From the NCBI RefSeq assembly GCF_000718255.1, contig NZ_JOFJ01000012.1:186001-250000 (forward strand): a stretch of 64,000 nt of DNA, read 5' to 3'. The stretch comes from Spirillospora albida. Its GTDB lineage: Bacteria; Actinomycetota; Actinomycetes; Streptosporangiales; Streptosporangiaceae. This document shows, piece after piece, positions 8,703-17,919 of the stretch (positions are counted from its first letter, which is position 1; every line of letters starts with the position of its first letter). The translations under genes and the position numbers were made by a program. The notes below the pieces were generated by a model, which made no database searches, had not been told where the DNA came from, and saw only the letters and a list, made by a program, of their open reading frames with translations.

Positions 8703-10294
8703 CGCCGTCCCGCCGGCGCGTGCGGGTCCGCGGCCGGGGCGGCCGGGCGCAGGACGGTGAAGGCGATGAGGGCGGCGGCGGTGAGCAGCGCGGCGCCGAG
8801 CGTCAGGCCGAGCGCGTAGCCGTCGTTGAGGGTCTCGGGCGTGGCGACGGCGCCGGTCCGGTGCTGCGCCGCGGTACCGAGGGCGGCGAGCCCGAGCGCG
8901 GCGCCGAGTTGGCGGGAGCTGTTGAGCAGGCCGGACGCGGTGCCGACCTCGGCAGGCGCGACACCGGTGGTGGCGGTCGAGACGACCGGGGCGAGGCAGA
9001 GCCCGAAGCCGGTGCCGACGACGAGCGAGGGACCGAGGATGTCGGTGAGGTAGGCGCCGTCCGGGCTGATCAGGCCGAGCCAGGCGAATCCGCCCGCGGT
9101 CAGGAGCCCGCCGAGGACCAGGAGCGTCCGGGCGGGCACGCGGTAGCCGAGCTTCACGGCGAGCACGGAGCCGGCGATCATCGCCAGGGCGAACGGCACG
9201 AACATGAGCCCTGTCCGTGCCGGCCCGGTCCCGAGGACGTGCTGCAGGTAAAGGGACACGAAGTAGAAGGACGAGGCCATCGCCGCGCCGACCAGGAGGT
9301 TGAACAGGTTCGCGCCGGTGACCGAGCGGTTGGCGAACAGCCCGAGCCGGACCAGCGGTTCGCGGTGGGTCGTCCGCTCGACCTGGACGAACGCGGCCAG
9401 CAGCGCGGCGGCGACCGTCAGGGTCGTCAGGGTGGCGGGTGACGTCCACGCGTACTCGTCGGTGCGGACGACGCCGAACACCAGCAGGGTCATGCCCGCC
9501 GTGGCGAGGACGGCGCCGAGCACGTCCGGGCGGCCGGTGCGGGCGGCGGGCGGGCCGTCGGCGACGCCGCGCCAGGCCAGCGCCAGGGCGATCGCGGCCA
9601 TCGGGACGTTCACGAACATCACCCACCGCCAGCTCGCGTACTCGGTGAGCAGGCCGCCGATCAGGACGCCCAGGGCCCCTCCGGCGGCGTTCGTCGCGCT
9701 CCAGACCCCGTAGGCGCGGACGCGGGCCTTACCCGCGGGGAACGTGGCGGCCAGCAGCGCGAGCGCCGCCGGGGCCAGCACGGCGGCCCCGACGCCCTGG
9801 GCGGCGCGGGCCGCGACGAGATGTCCCGGTTCCTGGGCGAACCCGCCAGCGAGCGAGGCGAGGCCGAAGAGGCTTAGCCCGAGCAGCAGGAGCCGTTTGC
9901 GGCCGTACCGGTCGGCGGCCTTGCCGCCCAGCAGGAGCAGCCCCCCGAAGGCGAGCGCGTAGGCGTGGATCACCCAGGTCAGGCCCGCCGCACCGAAGCC
10001 GAGGCCGGCGCCGATCCGCGGGAGCCCGACGTTCACGACCGACAGGTCGAGCGACACCATGAACTGCACGACGGCCACCGTGGTGAGCGCCGTCCCGGGC
10101 CGGACGGCCGAGCGCGCCCGGGTCCGCTCCCCGGCCGTCAGCACGGCTCGGCCCGCCCCGCCGCGCTCGTGACCGCCGTCTGCTCCGGTCGCCCTGGTGG
10201 CCGGCGGCGCATGGGCCTCGCCCGGTGCAGTCCGTCCGTGTTTCGAAGCGTGTGCATGGCCGAGATCATGCGGTTCGCGACGTGCCGTGGTCAT
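8699..10294 (-). CDS. MFS exporter, DHA2 (14-helix) family
   Basis: A 531-residue drug:H+ antiporter-2-type permease. After a hydrophilic ~65-residue N-terminus come about 14 hydrophobic segments. The DHA2 motif C-like region and the motif A stretch GKAADRYGRKRLLLLG are clear, as is the first-helix sequence VVQFMVSLDLSVVNVGLP. It is first in the operon MFS-ABC-ABC, with 4-nt overlaps throughout, which implies one function: efflux of a small molecule, possibly a siderophore, with the ABC pair handling return or the same substrate. The long polar leader makes the start uncertain; ATG 10294 was chosen because upstream sequence is intergenic. The divergent two-component system begins 128 bp away and is the likely regulator. 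Confidence 0.85.
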   Translation of the reverse strand: MTTARREPHDLGHAHASKHGRTAPGEAHAPPATRATGADGGHERGGAGRAVLTAGERTRARSAVRPGTALTTVAVVQFMVSLDLSVVNVGLPRIGAGLGFGAAGLTWVIHAYALAFGGLLLLGGKAADRYGRKRLLLLGLSLFGLASLAGGFAQEPGHLVAARAAQGVGAAVLAPAALALLAATFPAGKARVRAYGVWSATNAAGGALGVLIGGLLTEYASWRWVMFVNVPMAAIALALAWRGVADGPPAARTGRPDVLGAVLATAGMTLLVFGVVRTDEYAWTSPATLTTLTVAAALLAAFVQVERTTHREPLVRLGLFANRSVTGANLFNLLVGAAMASSFYFVSLYLQHVLGTGPARTGLMFVPFALAMIAGSVLAVKLGYRVPARTLLVLGGLLTAGGFAWLGLISPDGAYLTDILGPSLVVGTGFGLCLAPVVSTATTGVAPAEVGTASGLLNSSRQLGAALGLAALGTAAQHRTGAVATPETLNDGYALGLTLGAALLTAAALIAFTVLRPAAPAADPHAPAGRR

Positions 10295-10422
10295 CGTGCG
10301 GGGGAAGACTCCTCCAGGCGCCACCAGGGATGTACGGTCGGCGCCTCTACTGCGGGGGGAGTAGTCCGGCATTCCGCCGCGCGGGGGAGGAGGTACGACG
10401 GGAAACGCCCTAATCTGCATGA

Positions 10423-11553
10423 ATGAGCTACGTGGACCGGTGGCGGCCCCTCGTCCAGGACGGCCTCCTCGCCGTGGTGATGGCCGTTCTGGTGACGGCC
10501 ATCGTGGCGGCCACGCCGGGCGCGAACGCGCTGGACGTCGCGGGCGCGCTCGCCGGATCGCTGGCTCTCGTCGCCTGGCGGCGGGCGCCTCTGGCGGCGC
10601 TGCTCGTCGCCACGGTCTGCATGCTCGGGGTCGGCGTGCACGCCCGGCCTGGCCCGGTGGTCGCCTATCCCGTGATGGTGGCGGTGTTCACCGCGGTCAG
10701 GGCCGGCCACCGGCTGGTCGGCGTGCTGGCGAGCGCCGTCTTCCTGGGCGCCGATCTGGCCGTGAACCTGCCCCGACTGGACGGGTCCGTGCGGGACCTC
10801 CAGAGCAGCACGCTGCTGGCCGGCTGGTTCGTCGCGGCCGGCGTGGCGGCGACGGTGACCCGGCACCGGCAGGCGTACCTGGAGGAGGCCGAGCAGCGGG
10901 CCGCCGAGGCCGAGCGCACCCGCGAGCAGGCGGCGCTGCGCCGCGCCGGCGAGGAGCGGCTGCGCATCGCCAGGGAACTGCACGACTCGCTCACCCACAG
11001 CATCTCGGTCATCAAGGTCCAAGCCGGGGTCGCCGTCCACCTGGCGCGCAGCCGTGGCGAGGACGTGCCGTCCGCGCTGCTGGCGATCCAGGAGGCGGGC
11101 GGCGACGCCATGCGCGAGCTGCGCGCCACCCTGGAGGTGCTGCGCGACCCCGGCGAGGCCCCGGCCAGCGGCCTCGACCGGCTCGGCGACCTGGTGGAGC
11201 GGGCCCGCTCGACCGGGCTGCCGGTCACGGTGACGGTCTCCGGCGCGCGGCGGGAGCTGCCCGCCGACGTGGACCGGGCGGCGTACCGGATCGTCCAGGA
11301 AGCGCTCACCAACACCTCCAGGCACGCCGGCGCGGCGACGGCGGAGGTGCGGATCGACCATGCGAACGGGGCACTGGTCGTCCAGGTCGACGACGACGGC
11401 AAGGCCGACCCAGACATGGCGCCCGTGCCCGGAACGGGTCTGCTCGGCATGCGCGAGCGGGTCGCGGCGCTCGGCGGCCGGCTGCGGGCCGAACCCCGTC
11501 CCGAGGGCGGCTTCACCGTGCGCGCCGAGCTTCCGCTGGCGGAGCCGTCGTGA
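10423..11553 (+). CDS. Sensor histidine kinase, NarL-partner (HisKA_3) type
   Basis: A 376-residue membrane kinase. Four to five hydrophobic helices (residues ~12-150) have almost no extracytoplasmic loop, so the signal is probably sensed in the membrane. A coiled coil follows (QAYLEEAEQRAAEAERTREQ), then the HisKA_3 dimerisation domain with phospho-acceptor His187 in RELHDSLTHS, and a HATPase domain with VQEALTNTSRHA (N box) and GTGLLGMRERVAALGG (G box). The stop overlaps the response-regulator start by 4 nt. Divergent from the MFS/ABC operon, which it likely controls, in the manner of drug-sensing two-component systems next to exporters. Confidence 0.92.
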   Translation: MSYVDRWRPLVQDGLLAVVMAVLVTAIVAATPGANALDVAGALAGSLALVAWRRAPLAALLVATVCMLGVGVHARPGPVVAYPVMVAVFTAVRAGHRLVGVLASAVFLGADLAVNLPRLDGSVRDLQSSTLLAGWFVAAGVAATVTRHRQAYLEEAEQRAAEAERTREQAALRRAGEERLRIARELHDSLTHSISVIKVQAGVAVHLARSRGEDVPSALLAIQEAGGDAMRELRATLEVLRDPGEAPASGLDRLGDLVERARSTGLPVTVTVSGARRELPADVDRAAYRIVQEALTNTSRHAGAATAEVRIDHANGALVVQVDDDGKADPDMAPVPGTGLLGMRERVAALGGRLRAEPRPEGGFTVRAELPLAEPS

Positions 11554-12209
11554 TCCGCGTGCTGCTCGTGGACGACCAGGCGCTGATCCGCGCCGGGTTC
11601 CGCGCCCTGCTGGAGAACGAGGACGACATCGAGGTGGTGGCCGAGGCGGCGAACGGCGAGCAGGGCGTCGCGCTCGCCGTCGAGCACCGCCCGGACGTCG
11701 CCCTCATCGACGTCCAGATGCCCGTGCTGGACGGCATCGAGGCGACCCGGCGGATCGTCGCGGACGCCCGGCTGAGCGACGTCCACGTCGTGATCCTCAC
11801 CAACTTCGGCCTGGACGAGTACGTGTTCGACGCGCTGCGGGCCGGCGCCTGCGGATTCATGGTCAAGGACACCGAGCCCGCCGACCTGCTGCAGGGCGTC
11901 CGGGTCGCGGCCCGCGGCGACGCGCTGCTGTCCCCCGCGATCACGCGCCGGCTGATCGCCGAGTACGTCTCCCGCGGCCCCGAGCCCGCCGCCGACGCGC
12001 TGGACGTGCTGACCAACCGCGAGCGCGAGGTCACCGCGCTGGTGGCCCGCGGCCTGTCCAACGACGAGATCGCCGCCCGGATGGTGATCAGCCCGACCAC
12101 CGCGAAGACGCACGTCAGCCGGGCCATGACCAAGCTGCGTGCCAGGGACCGCGCGCAGCTCGTGGTCCTCGCCTACGAGTCGGGCCTCGTCACCCCCCGC
12201 CACGCCTGA
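11550..12209 (+). CDS. Response regulator, NarL/FixJ family
   Basis: A 219-residue two-domain regulator. The receiver domain has the acidic pair Asp8/Asp9, phospho-acceptor Asp54 (LIDVQMP), Thr in VVILTNF and Lys in FMVKDTEP. The C-terminal LuxR-type helix-turn-helix (~residues 150-215) reads LTNREREVTALVARGLSNDEIAARMVIS. The GTG start overlaps the kinase TGA (GTGA at 11550-11553), so translation is coupled. Converges on the thiolase gene 25 bp away. Confidence 0.94.
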   Translation: MIRVLLVDDQALIRAGFRALLENEDDIEVVAEAANGEQGVALAVEHRPDVALIDVQMPVLDGIEATRRIVADARLSDVHVVILTNFGLDEYVFDALRAGACGFMVKDTEPADLLQGVRVAARGDALLSPAITRRLIAEYVSRGPEPAADALDVLTNREREVTALVARGLSNDEIAARMVISPTTAKTHVSRAMTKLRARDRAQLVVLAYESGLVTPRHA

Positions 12210-12233
12210 TCACCCGCGGCGCCCGCGCGACCG

Positions 12234-13409
12234 TCAGGCGGCCTCGGTGTTCTCCAGGACGACGGCCAGGCCCTGGCCGACACCGATGCAGATCGCGGCG
12301 ACGCCCCAGCGCTCGCGGCGCTCGCGGAGCACCTTCGCGAGGGTGCCGAGGACGCGGGCGCCGCTGGCTCCCAGCGGGTGCCCGATCGCGATCGCGCCGC
12401 CCCGGGTGTTGACGATCTCAGGGTCGATCCGCCAGGCGTCGACGCACACCACCGACTGGACGGCGAACGCCTCGTTGAGCTCCACCGCGCCGACGTCGTC
12501 CCAGCCGATCCGGGCCCGCGCGAGGGCGCGGCCGGCCGCCTCGACCGGGGCGTAGCCGAACTCGTGCGGGTCGAGCGCGAACGCGCCGCGTCCGGCGATC
12601 CGCGCCAGGGGGTCGTGGCCGATCCGGTCGGCGGCGGCGGCCGAACCGAGCAGGAGGGCGGCGGCGCCGTCGCTCAGCGGCGAGGCGTTCCCGGCGGTGA
12701 TGGTGCCGTCCTCGCGGAAGCTCGGCTTGAGACCGGCCAGCTTCTCCGGAGACGCGTCCGCGCGGATGCCCTCGTCGCGCGCCAGTCCCCCGGTGGGAAC
12801 GACCAGATCGTCGTAGAAGCCCTCGTCCCATGCGGCGGCGGCCAGCCGGTGGGAGCGCAGCGCGAACGCGTCCTGCCGCTCGCGGCTCACGCCGTGCTTC
12901 TCCCCGAGCCGCTCGTTGGCCTCGCCGAGCGACACCGTCCACTCGCGCGGCATGCGCGGGTTCACCAGCCGCCAGCCGAGCGTGGTCGACACCGCGGCGA
13001 GGTCGCCGGGCGGGAACCCCTTGGCCGGTTTCGGCAGCACCCACGGCGCCCGCGTCATCGACTCGACGCCGCCGGCCACGACCACGTCGGCGTCACCGGT
13101 CTCGATCGTCCGGGAGCCGATCATCGCCGCGTCCAGGCTGGAGCCGCACAGCCGGTTCACGGTCACGCCCGGCACGCTCGTGGGCAGCCCGGCGAGCAGC
13201 GCCGCCATCCGGCCGACGTTGCGGTTCTCCTCCCCCGCCCCGTTCGCGTTGCCCCAGACGACGTCGCCGATCACGGACGGGTCCAGCCGGGGCGCCCGTT
13301 CCAGCAGCGCGCCGATCACGCCCGCCGCCAGGTCGTCCGGGCGGACGCCCGCCAGGGCGCCGTTGAACCGTCCGAAGGGGGTGCGTACGGCGGAGTACAG
13401 GTAGCTCAT
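12234..13409 (-). CDS. Acetyl-CoA C-acyltransferase (thiolase)
   Basis: A 391-residue thiolase that condenses or cleaves acyl-CoA with CoA. Active-site Cys (~88) lies in VNRLCGSSLDA. The C-terminal half has ELNEAFAVQ, GGAIAIGHPLGASGAR with the catalytic His, and a second Cys in CIGVGQG. Length and the GNANGAGEENRNVGRMAALLAGLP region are closest to beta-ketoadipyl-CoA thiolases (PcaF type), but no other beta-ketoadipate gene is nearby, so substrate is unassigned. It reads away from the DinB-type gene on the same strand with an 82-bp gap (13410-13491). Confidence 0.92.
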   Translation of the reverse strand: MSYLYSAVRTPFGRFNGALAGVRPDDLAAGVIGALLERAPRLDPSVIGDVVWGNANGAGEENRNVGRMAALLAGLPTSVPGVTVNRLCGSSLDAAMIGSRTIETGDADVVVAGGVESMTRAPWVLPKPAKGFPPGDLAAVSTTLGWRLVNPRMPREWTVSLGEANERLGEKHGVSRERQDAFALRSHRLAAAAWDEGFYDDLVVPTGGLARDEGIRADASPEKLAGLKPSFREDGTITAGNASPLSDGAAALLLGSAAAADRIGHDPLARIAGRGAFALDPHEFGYAPVEAAGRALARARIGWDDVGAVELNEAFAVQSVVCVDAWRIDPEIVNTRGGAIAIGHPLGASGARVLGTLAKVLRERRERWGVAAICIGVGQGLAVVLENTEAA

Positions 13410-13491
13410 GGACGGAGGCTATCCGCGGTGCCTCATCCCGTCGCGGCCGTCGTCCCGAGTCGGTGACCGTGCACACCGCCCCCCGGATCGA

Positions 13492-14289
13492 TCAGGGCGT
13501 GAGGGCCATCGCGGACAGCACCCTGCCGGCGAGCTCCGCGTCGCCCGCGACCCGCACGTCCGCCGCGTCCGGGCCGCACCGCCCGGCCGCGAGCCGCACG
13601 AAGGTCTCCCAGTCCATGTCGAGCCGGGCGGTCGGAGCGTCCGGCTCGCCCCACGCGCCGCGCCCCTCGGCGTCGACCACCACGGCCTTCCGGTGCTCGA
13701 CCGGGCCGGAGATCCGGAACAGCACCGACTGCCCCGGCGCGGCCTTCGCCCGGCGCGCGACCACCAGCGGCAGCCCGGCCCCGAGCAGGTCCCAGAAGCA
13801 GGACGCGGCGGGCGCGTCCAGATTGCCGGGGCGGCCGACCGCGCGCCGCACGTCCTGCTCATGCGTCCAGCAGTCCATCGCGCGGAACTTGACGAACAGG
13901 GCGTAGGTGCCCTCCTTGCCGTTCGGCAGCACGGTCGGCTCGTCCGGGTCGATGCCCGGCAGCTGGGCGAGCCTGCGCTCCAGGACGTCCGCCAGCTCGG
14001 CGGCCACCTCCGGGCCCGGCACCGGGCGCCGCACGTGCACGCCCGCCTCCAGGAACCGCGCGAAGTCGTTGCGGACGTGCTCGAACTCCGGCACCTCCGC
14101 CTCCGGCTGAGGATCGCCCAGCAGGGCCGCCTCCACCGACACCAGGTGCGAGAGCTGGTCCTTCACCGTCCAGCCCGGACAGTCGGTGGGACGCTCCCAG
14201 TCCTCGTCGCCGAACGTCGCCGCCAGCGCGAGCGTCGACCGGACCGTCTGCTCGAACGCCTCGGCGCTCGCCCGCATCTCGCCGCTCAT
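13492..14289 (-). CDS. Maleylpyruvate isomerase family mycothiol-dependent enzyme (TIGR03083)
   Basis: A 265-residue DinB-like four-helix protein of the mycothiol-dependent group. The N-terminal part has TFGDEDWERPTDCPGWTVKDQLSHLVSVE, where the His of LSHL is one metal ligand of the fold; MDCWTHEQDVRRAVGRPG near residue 150 supplies another His with the typical R-A-x-G-R-P-G ending. The C-terminal SCP2-like domain (~175-265) includes RLDMDWETFVRLAAGR and VRVAGDAELAGRVL. The family uses mycothiol, the actinobacterial thiol cofactor, for isomerisation or detoxification; substrate unknown. ATG at 14289 is preferred over 14331, which adds residues before the conserved start. Confidence 0.88.
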   Translation of the reverse strand: MSGEMRASAEAFEQTVRSTLALAATFGDEDWERPTDCPGWTVKDQLSHLVSVEAALLGDPQPEAEVPEFEHVRNDFARFLEAGVHVRRPVPGPEVAAELADVLERRLAQLPGIDPDEPTVLPNGKEGTYALFVKFRAMDCWTHEQDVRRAVGRPGNLDAPAASCFWDLLGAGLPLVVARRAKAAPGQSVLFRISGPVEHRKAVVVDAEGRGAWGEPDAPTARLDMDWETFVRLAAGRCGPDAADVRVAGDAELAGRVLSAMALTP

Positions 14290-14343
14290 CCGATCATCCT
14301 TCTGTGGGGGGAGCCCCAGCGTACCGATCACGATGCGGGCTGC

Positions 14344-15273
14344 TCAGGGGGTGCAGGCGGCGGTGAGGGCGTCCACCAGAGTGGCGTGGAGCAGGGGGAC
14401 CTTGTAGGCGGTCCGGGGCAGGGGCGTGCAGCGGGCCGTCGCGCGGTCGGCGGCGGCGGCGAAGGCATCGGGGGTGGCGGGACCGCCGTGGAGTGCCTCG
14501 GCGACCTCGGGGAGGAGGAGCGGCGTGCGGGCTATGCCGCCCGCGGCGACGGCGGCCGTGGTGATGGTGTCGCCGTCCAGGGTGAGGCGGACGGTGGCCT
14601 CCACCAGGGGCCATTCGGCGCGTTCGCGGGCGGTGGCGCGGCGGTAGGCGGTCCGTTCGCCGGACACCGGCGGGGGAAGGTGGACGGCCCGGAGGATCTC
14701 CGCGGAGTCCAGGACGTGGTCACGGGTGGGGTCGTCGCCGTACAGGTCGGCGATCTCCAGCGGGGCGCGGCCGTGGACGTCGGCGGTGGCGGCGTAGGCG
14801 AGAAGGGCCAGGGCCAGGGTGGACGGGTGCGGCGCGACGCAGGGGCCCTGGTCGACGACGGCGGAGTAGAGGTGGGCGCCGTCGCGGGCGGGGCAGGTGT
14901 CGCCGCCGTTCTGGTGACAGGCGAAGCCGGGCGTGCGCAGGTACCAGCAGCGGTTGCGCTGAAGGAGGTTGCCGCCGACGGTGGCGACGTTGCGGATCTG
15001 CGGGGTGGCGATGGCGGCGGCCGTGGCCGCGAGGGCCGGGTAGGACGCGGTGAGGCGCGCGTCCGCGAGCAGGTCGGTGATCGTGGTGAGGGCGCCGACG
15101 CGGACCGAGCCGTCCGGTCGCCAGGTGATGCCGTGCAGGTCGGCGCCGGCGGGCAGGTCCACCAGGGGACGGGCCGGGCGCGTCATGACGTCGGTTCCGC
15201 CCGCGCGCAGTTCGCCGCCGGTGGCGCGGACGGCCTCGGCGGCGGCTTCCAGGGCGGCTTCGATGGCGGTCAT
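14344..15273 (-). CDS. Molybdenum hydroxylase FAD-binding subunit (xanthine dehydrogenase family)
   Basis: A 309-residue medium subunit that carries FAD and passes electrons from the iron-sulfur centres. The FAD-binding segments are visible: LRAGGTDVMTR near residue 27, then TVGGNLLQRNRCWYLR near 118. The C-terminal CODH-FAD domain includes ERTAYRRATARERAEWPLVEATV and VAAGGIARTP. The start overlaps the end of the upstream large subunit by 4 nt (15270-15273), so the two are co-translated. The CWYLRTPGFACHQNGGDTC stretch has three Cys residues, as in 4-hydroxybenzoyl-CoA-reductase-type or YagS-like FAD subunits that bind an extra [4Fe-4S] cluster; that extra cluster is possible, not shown. Confidence 0.88.
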   Translation of the reverse strand: MTAIEAALEAAAEAVRATGGELRAGGTDVMTRPARPLVDLPAGADLHGITWRPDGSVRVGALTTITDLLADARLTASYPALAATAAAIATPQIRNVATVGGNLLQRNRCWYLRTPGFACHQNGGDTCPARDGAHLYSAVVDQGPCVAPHPSTLALALLAYAATADVHGRAPLEIADLYGDDPTRDHVLDSAEILRAVHLPPPVSGERTAYRRATARERAEWPLVEATVRLTLDGDTITTAAVAAGGIARTPLLLPEVAEALHGGPATPDAFAAAADRATARCTPLPRTAYKVPLLHATLVDALTAACTP

Positions 15274-17795
15274 TCGGCGATCCCTTCCAGCAGCCGGTCG
15301 GGCCGGATGGGCAGGTCGTGGAAGCGGTGGCCGGTGGCGTGCCGGACGGCGTTGCCGATCGAGGCGGCGACGGCCATGGTGGAGATCTCACCGATGCCGA
15401 CGCCGCGTCCGGGCACGTGGTCCCAGCCCTCGGTGTGGAAGTGCACGTCGATCTCCGGGGTGTCCGCGATGCCGGGGATGCGGTAGTCCTCCAGGTTCGC
15501 GGTGAGGACGGTGGCGGTCGCCGGGTCCTCCTGGCGCTGCTCGAACAGGGCGTAGCCGATGCCCTGGATGACGCCGCCCTCGCACTGGCTGCGGGCCAGC
15601 CGGGGCGAGTAGATGTGACCGGCGGCGATGCCGCACCAGACGCGGGTCGGCCTGACGCGGCCGAGGAGGGTGTCCACCTCGACCTCCGTGACGACGACGG
15701 CGCCCGAGAAGCCCCGTCCGATGGCGAAATGGTCGAGGGCGAACGGGGTGACGTAGCCGCGGCGGTCGCGGGGCCGACGGCCGACGACCTCGAGACCTTC
15801 GGCCTCGGCGAGGGAGTGGCCGCGCAGGGCCTTGCGCAGGCGGCGCGCCGCGTCCTGGGCGGCCGGGGCGATGGACGCGGTGGAGCAGCTGCTCGCGGCG
15901 GACGGCCCGTAGGCGTGCTCGCTGCGGCCGAGTTCGACGCGGACCTGTCCGGGCGCCAGGTCGAGCGCCGACCGGACCACGCCGGCGATCACGGAGCGGC
16001 TGCCGGTGCCGATGTCCGAGGCGGCGATGCGGGCGACGACGGTGCCCTGCTCGACCGTGAGCGACACCTTGGTGCCGGGGTCGAGGAAGTACATGTAGTT
16101 GGCCGCCGCGACGCCCACACCGCGTCGGACGCGTCCGACGCCCGGGTCCGTCCGGTCGCGCCACAGGGGCAGTTCGGACACCCGGTCGTACAGGGCGCGG
16201 CGCTTGGGGTTGCCGTCCCAGCGGCGGCGCAGGGCGATGGGGTCCTCGCCGCGGCGCAGCGCCGTCTCGTCCACGGCCTGCTCCAGCGCCCACAGCATCG
16301 GCGGCAGGCCGGGGCCGCGGAACGGGATTCCGGGGGCGCGGTTGGTGATGTGGTCGTAGTCGCGGATCCGGCGGGGCGCGTTGCCGTAGAAGAACCGCGA
16401 ATGCCAGGCGGCGTTGGAGCCGATGGAGACGCCGGAGTCACCGTGGGCGTCCATGGTGAAGGCGGCCAGCCCACCGTCCTCGCCGGTGAGCACGGCGAGG
16501 TCGATGCGGGTGCCGGGGCGGGTGCCGCCGTCCACGATCTCCTCGGCCCGGCTGAGGACGACCCGGACCGGCGCCTCGTGCAGGCGGGCCAGCTCGACCG
16601 CGGCGACGACATCGGTGGTGACGTTCACCTTCGAGCCGAAACCGCCGCCGACGTGCTCGGCCACGATGTGGACCTGGCCCGGCCCGAGACCCCAGCGTTC
16701 CGCGGCCTGTTCCGCGACACGGGTCATCGCCTGGGTGGACAGGTGCAGACGCAGTTCACCGCCGTTCCAGCGGGCGACGCAGGAATGGGGCTCCATGCAG
16801 GTGTGGGCCTGCACTCCCGTCGTATAGGTGGCCTCGACGAGATTCCGGTCGCCGTTCTTCCGCGCCCTTTCGATCCGTTTCGCGGCGGTCCGGGCGCGCC
16901 AGCTCATCGCGGCGGGGCCCCGGACGTTGCCGTTCCATTCGGCCTTCGCGAGCGGTCCCTCGTTGGCGCGGGGCGCCGTCTCGCGGATCTCCTTGGTGGG
17001 GAAGACGACGGTCTCGTCGTCCGACGACAGCACCGTGGGCAGCACCGCGTACTCGACCTCGACCCGCGCCGCCAGCGCGAGCGCCTCGGCCCGGGTGGGC
17101 GCCGCGACCGCCGCCACCGGCTGGCCCGCGTACCGGACGACGCGGTCCGGCGGCAGCAGCTCCGCCAGGGGGCCGTCGCACCGGATCTCCCCGACCTTCG
17201 CGTGCGGGTGCGGCGACCGCACGATCACGCCTTCGAGCATGCCGTCCAGGACGACGTCCGTGGTGTACCGGGCCGCCCCGGTGATCTTGCTGACGGCCTC
17301 CACGCGCGCGGGTGCCGCCGCCTCGGGGTCGTCGTGCTCCCCCGCGCACGCCGCCGCCACCGCCGCGTAGATCCCCGCGTACGCCCCGCAGCGGCACAGG
17401 TGGCCCGACAGCGCTTCCGCGATCTCCTCCCGGGACGGCGCGGCCGTGCCGTGCTCGGCCCGCCACCGGTCCGTGAACGCCGCCGCCTCCACCACGAAGC
17501 CCGGCGTGCAGTAGCCGCACTGCAGCGCGTCGTGCGCGGCGAAGGCCCGCTGCACCGGATGGTCGCCGCCGAGCCCCTCGACGGTCGTGACCTCGCGTCC
17601 CGCCAGGCTCCCGGCGGGCAGCAGGCAGCCCGCCGCCGTCCGCCCGTCCACCTGGACGGTGCAGGCCCCGCACACGCCGGTGCCGCACGCGACCTTCGTC
17701 CCGGTCAGGCCCATGCGCTCCCGCAGCAGTTCCGCCGCGGTGTCCGTCGTTTCGACATCGACGTCGACGACCTTGCCGTTGACGCTGAATTCCAT
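15270..17795 (-). CDS. Molybdenum hydroxylase: fused [2Fe-2S] and molybdopterin subunits
   Basis: An 841-residue fusion. Residues 1-~165 are the two-[2Fe-2S] subunit: plant-ferredoxin-type ligands Cys37, 42, 45, 57 and second-cluster ligands Cys93, 96, 134, 136. From ~185 on is the molybdopterin subunit: AARYTTDVVLDGMLEG, GQPVAAVAAPT, VGGGFGSKVNVTTDV, FRGPGLPP and GGVIQGIGYALFEQ. The terminal GIGEISTMAVAASIGNAV holds the catalytic Glu of the family (usually GVGEPP). In most relatives these are two genes. The protein oxidises an N-heterocycle or aldehyde; no transporter or purine-pathway gene is close enough to name the substrate. ATG 17795 is chosen because it begins the ferredoxin fold at once. 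Confidence 0.9.
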   Translation of the reverse strand: MEFSVNGKVVDVDVETTDTAAELLRERMGLTGTKVACGTGVCGACTVQVDGRTAAGCLLPAGSLAGREVTTVEGLGGDHPVQRAFAAHDALQCGYCTPGFVVEAAAFTDRWRAEHGTAAPSREEIAEALSGHLCRCGAYAGIYAAVAAACAGEHDDPEAAAPARVEAVSKITGAARYTTDVVLDGMLEGVIVRSPHPHAKVGEIRCDGPLAELLPPDRVVRYAGQPVAAVAAPTRAEALALAARVEVEYAVLPTVLSSDDETVVFPTKEIRETAPRANEGPLAKAEWNGNVRGPAAMSWRARTAAKRIERARKNGDRNLVEATYTTGVQAHTCMEPHSCVARWNGGELRLHLSTQAMTRVAEQAAERWGLGPGQVHIVAEHVGGGFGSKVNVTTDVVAAVELARLHEAPVRVVLSRAEEIVDGGTRPGTRIDLAVLTGEDGGLAAFTMDAHGDSGVSIGSNAAWHSRFFYGNAPRRIRDYDHITNRAPGIPFRGPGLPPMLWALEQAVDETALRRGEDPIALRRRWDGNPKRRALYDRVSELPLWRDRTDPGVGRVRRGVGVAAANYMYFLDPGTKVSLTVEQGTVVARIAASDIGTGSRSVIAGVVRSALDLAPGQVRVELGRSEHAYGPSAASSCSTASIAPAAQDAARRLRKALRGHSLAEAEGLEVVGRRPRDRRGYVTPFALDHFAIGRGFSGAVVVTEVEVDTLLGRVRPTRVWCGIAAGHIYSPRLARSQCEGGVIQGIGYALFEQRQEDPATATVLTANLEDYRIPGIADTPEIDVHFHTEGWDHVPGRGVGIGEISTMAVAASIGNAVRHATGHRFHDLPIRPDRLLEGIAE

Positions 17796-17919
17796 ACGCG
17801 CTCCATGCGCCCGGCCGATGATCGCCCCATCGTGGCACAGGAATCCGTACAAATCATCGCATTGGCATGATCTTGCCGACTACCATCATTTCCCTGATCC
17901 CCGCCAGATGAGGACGCCG

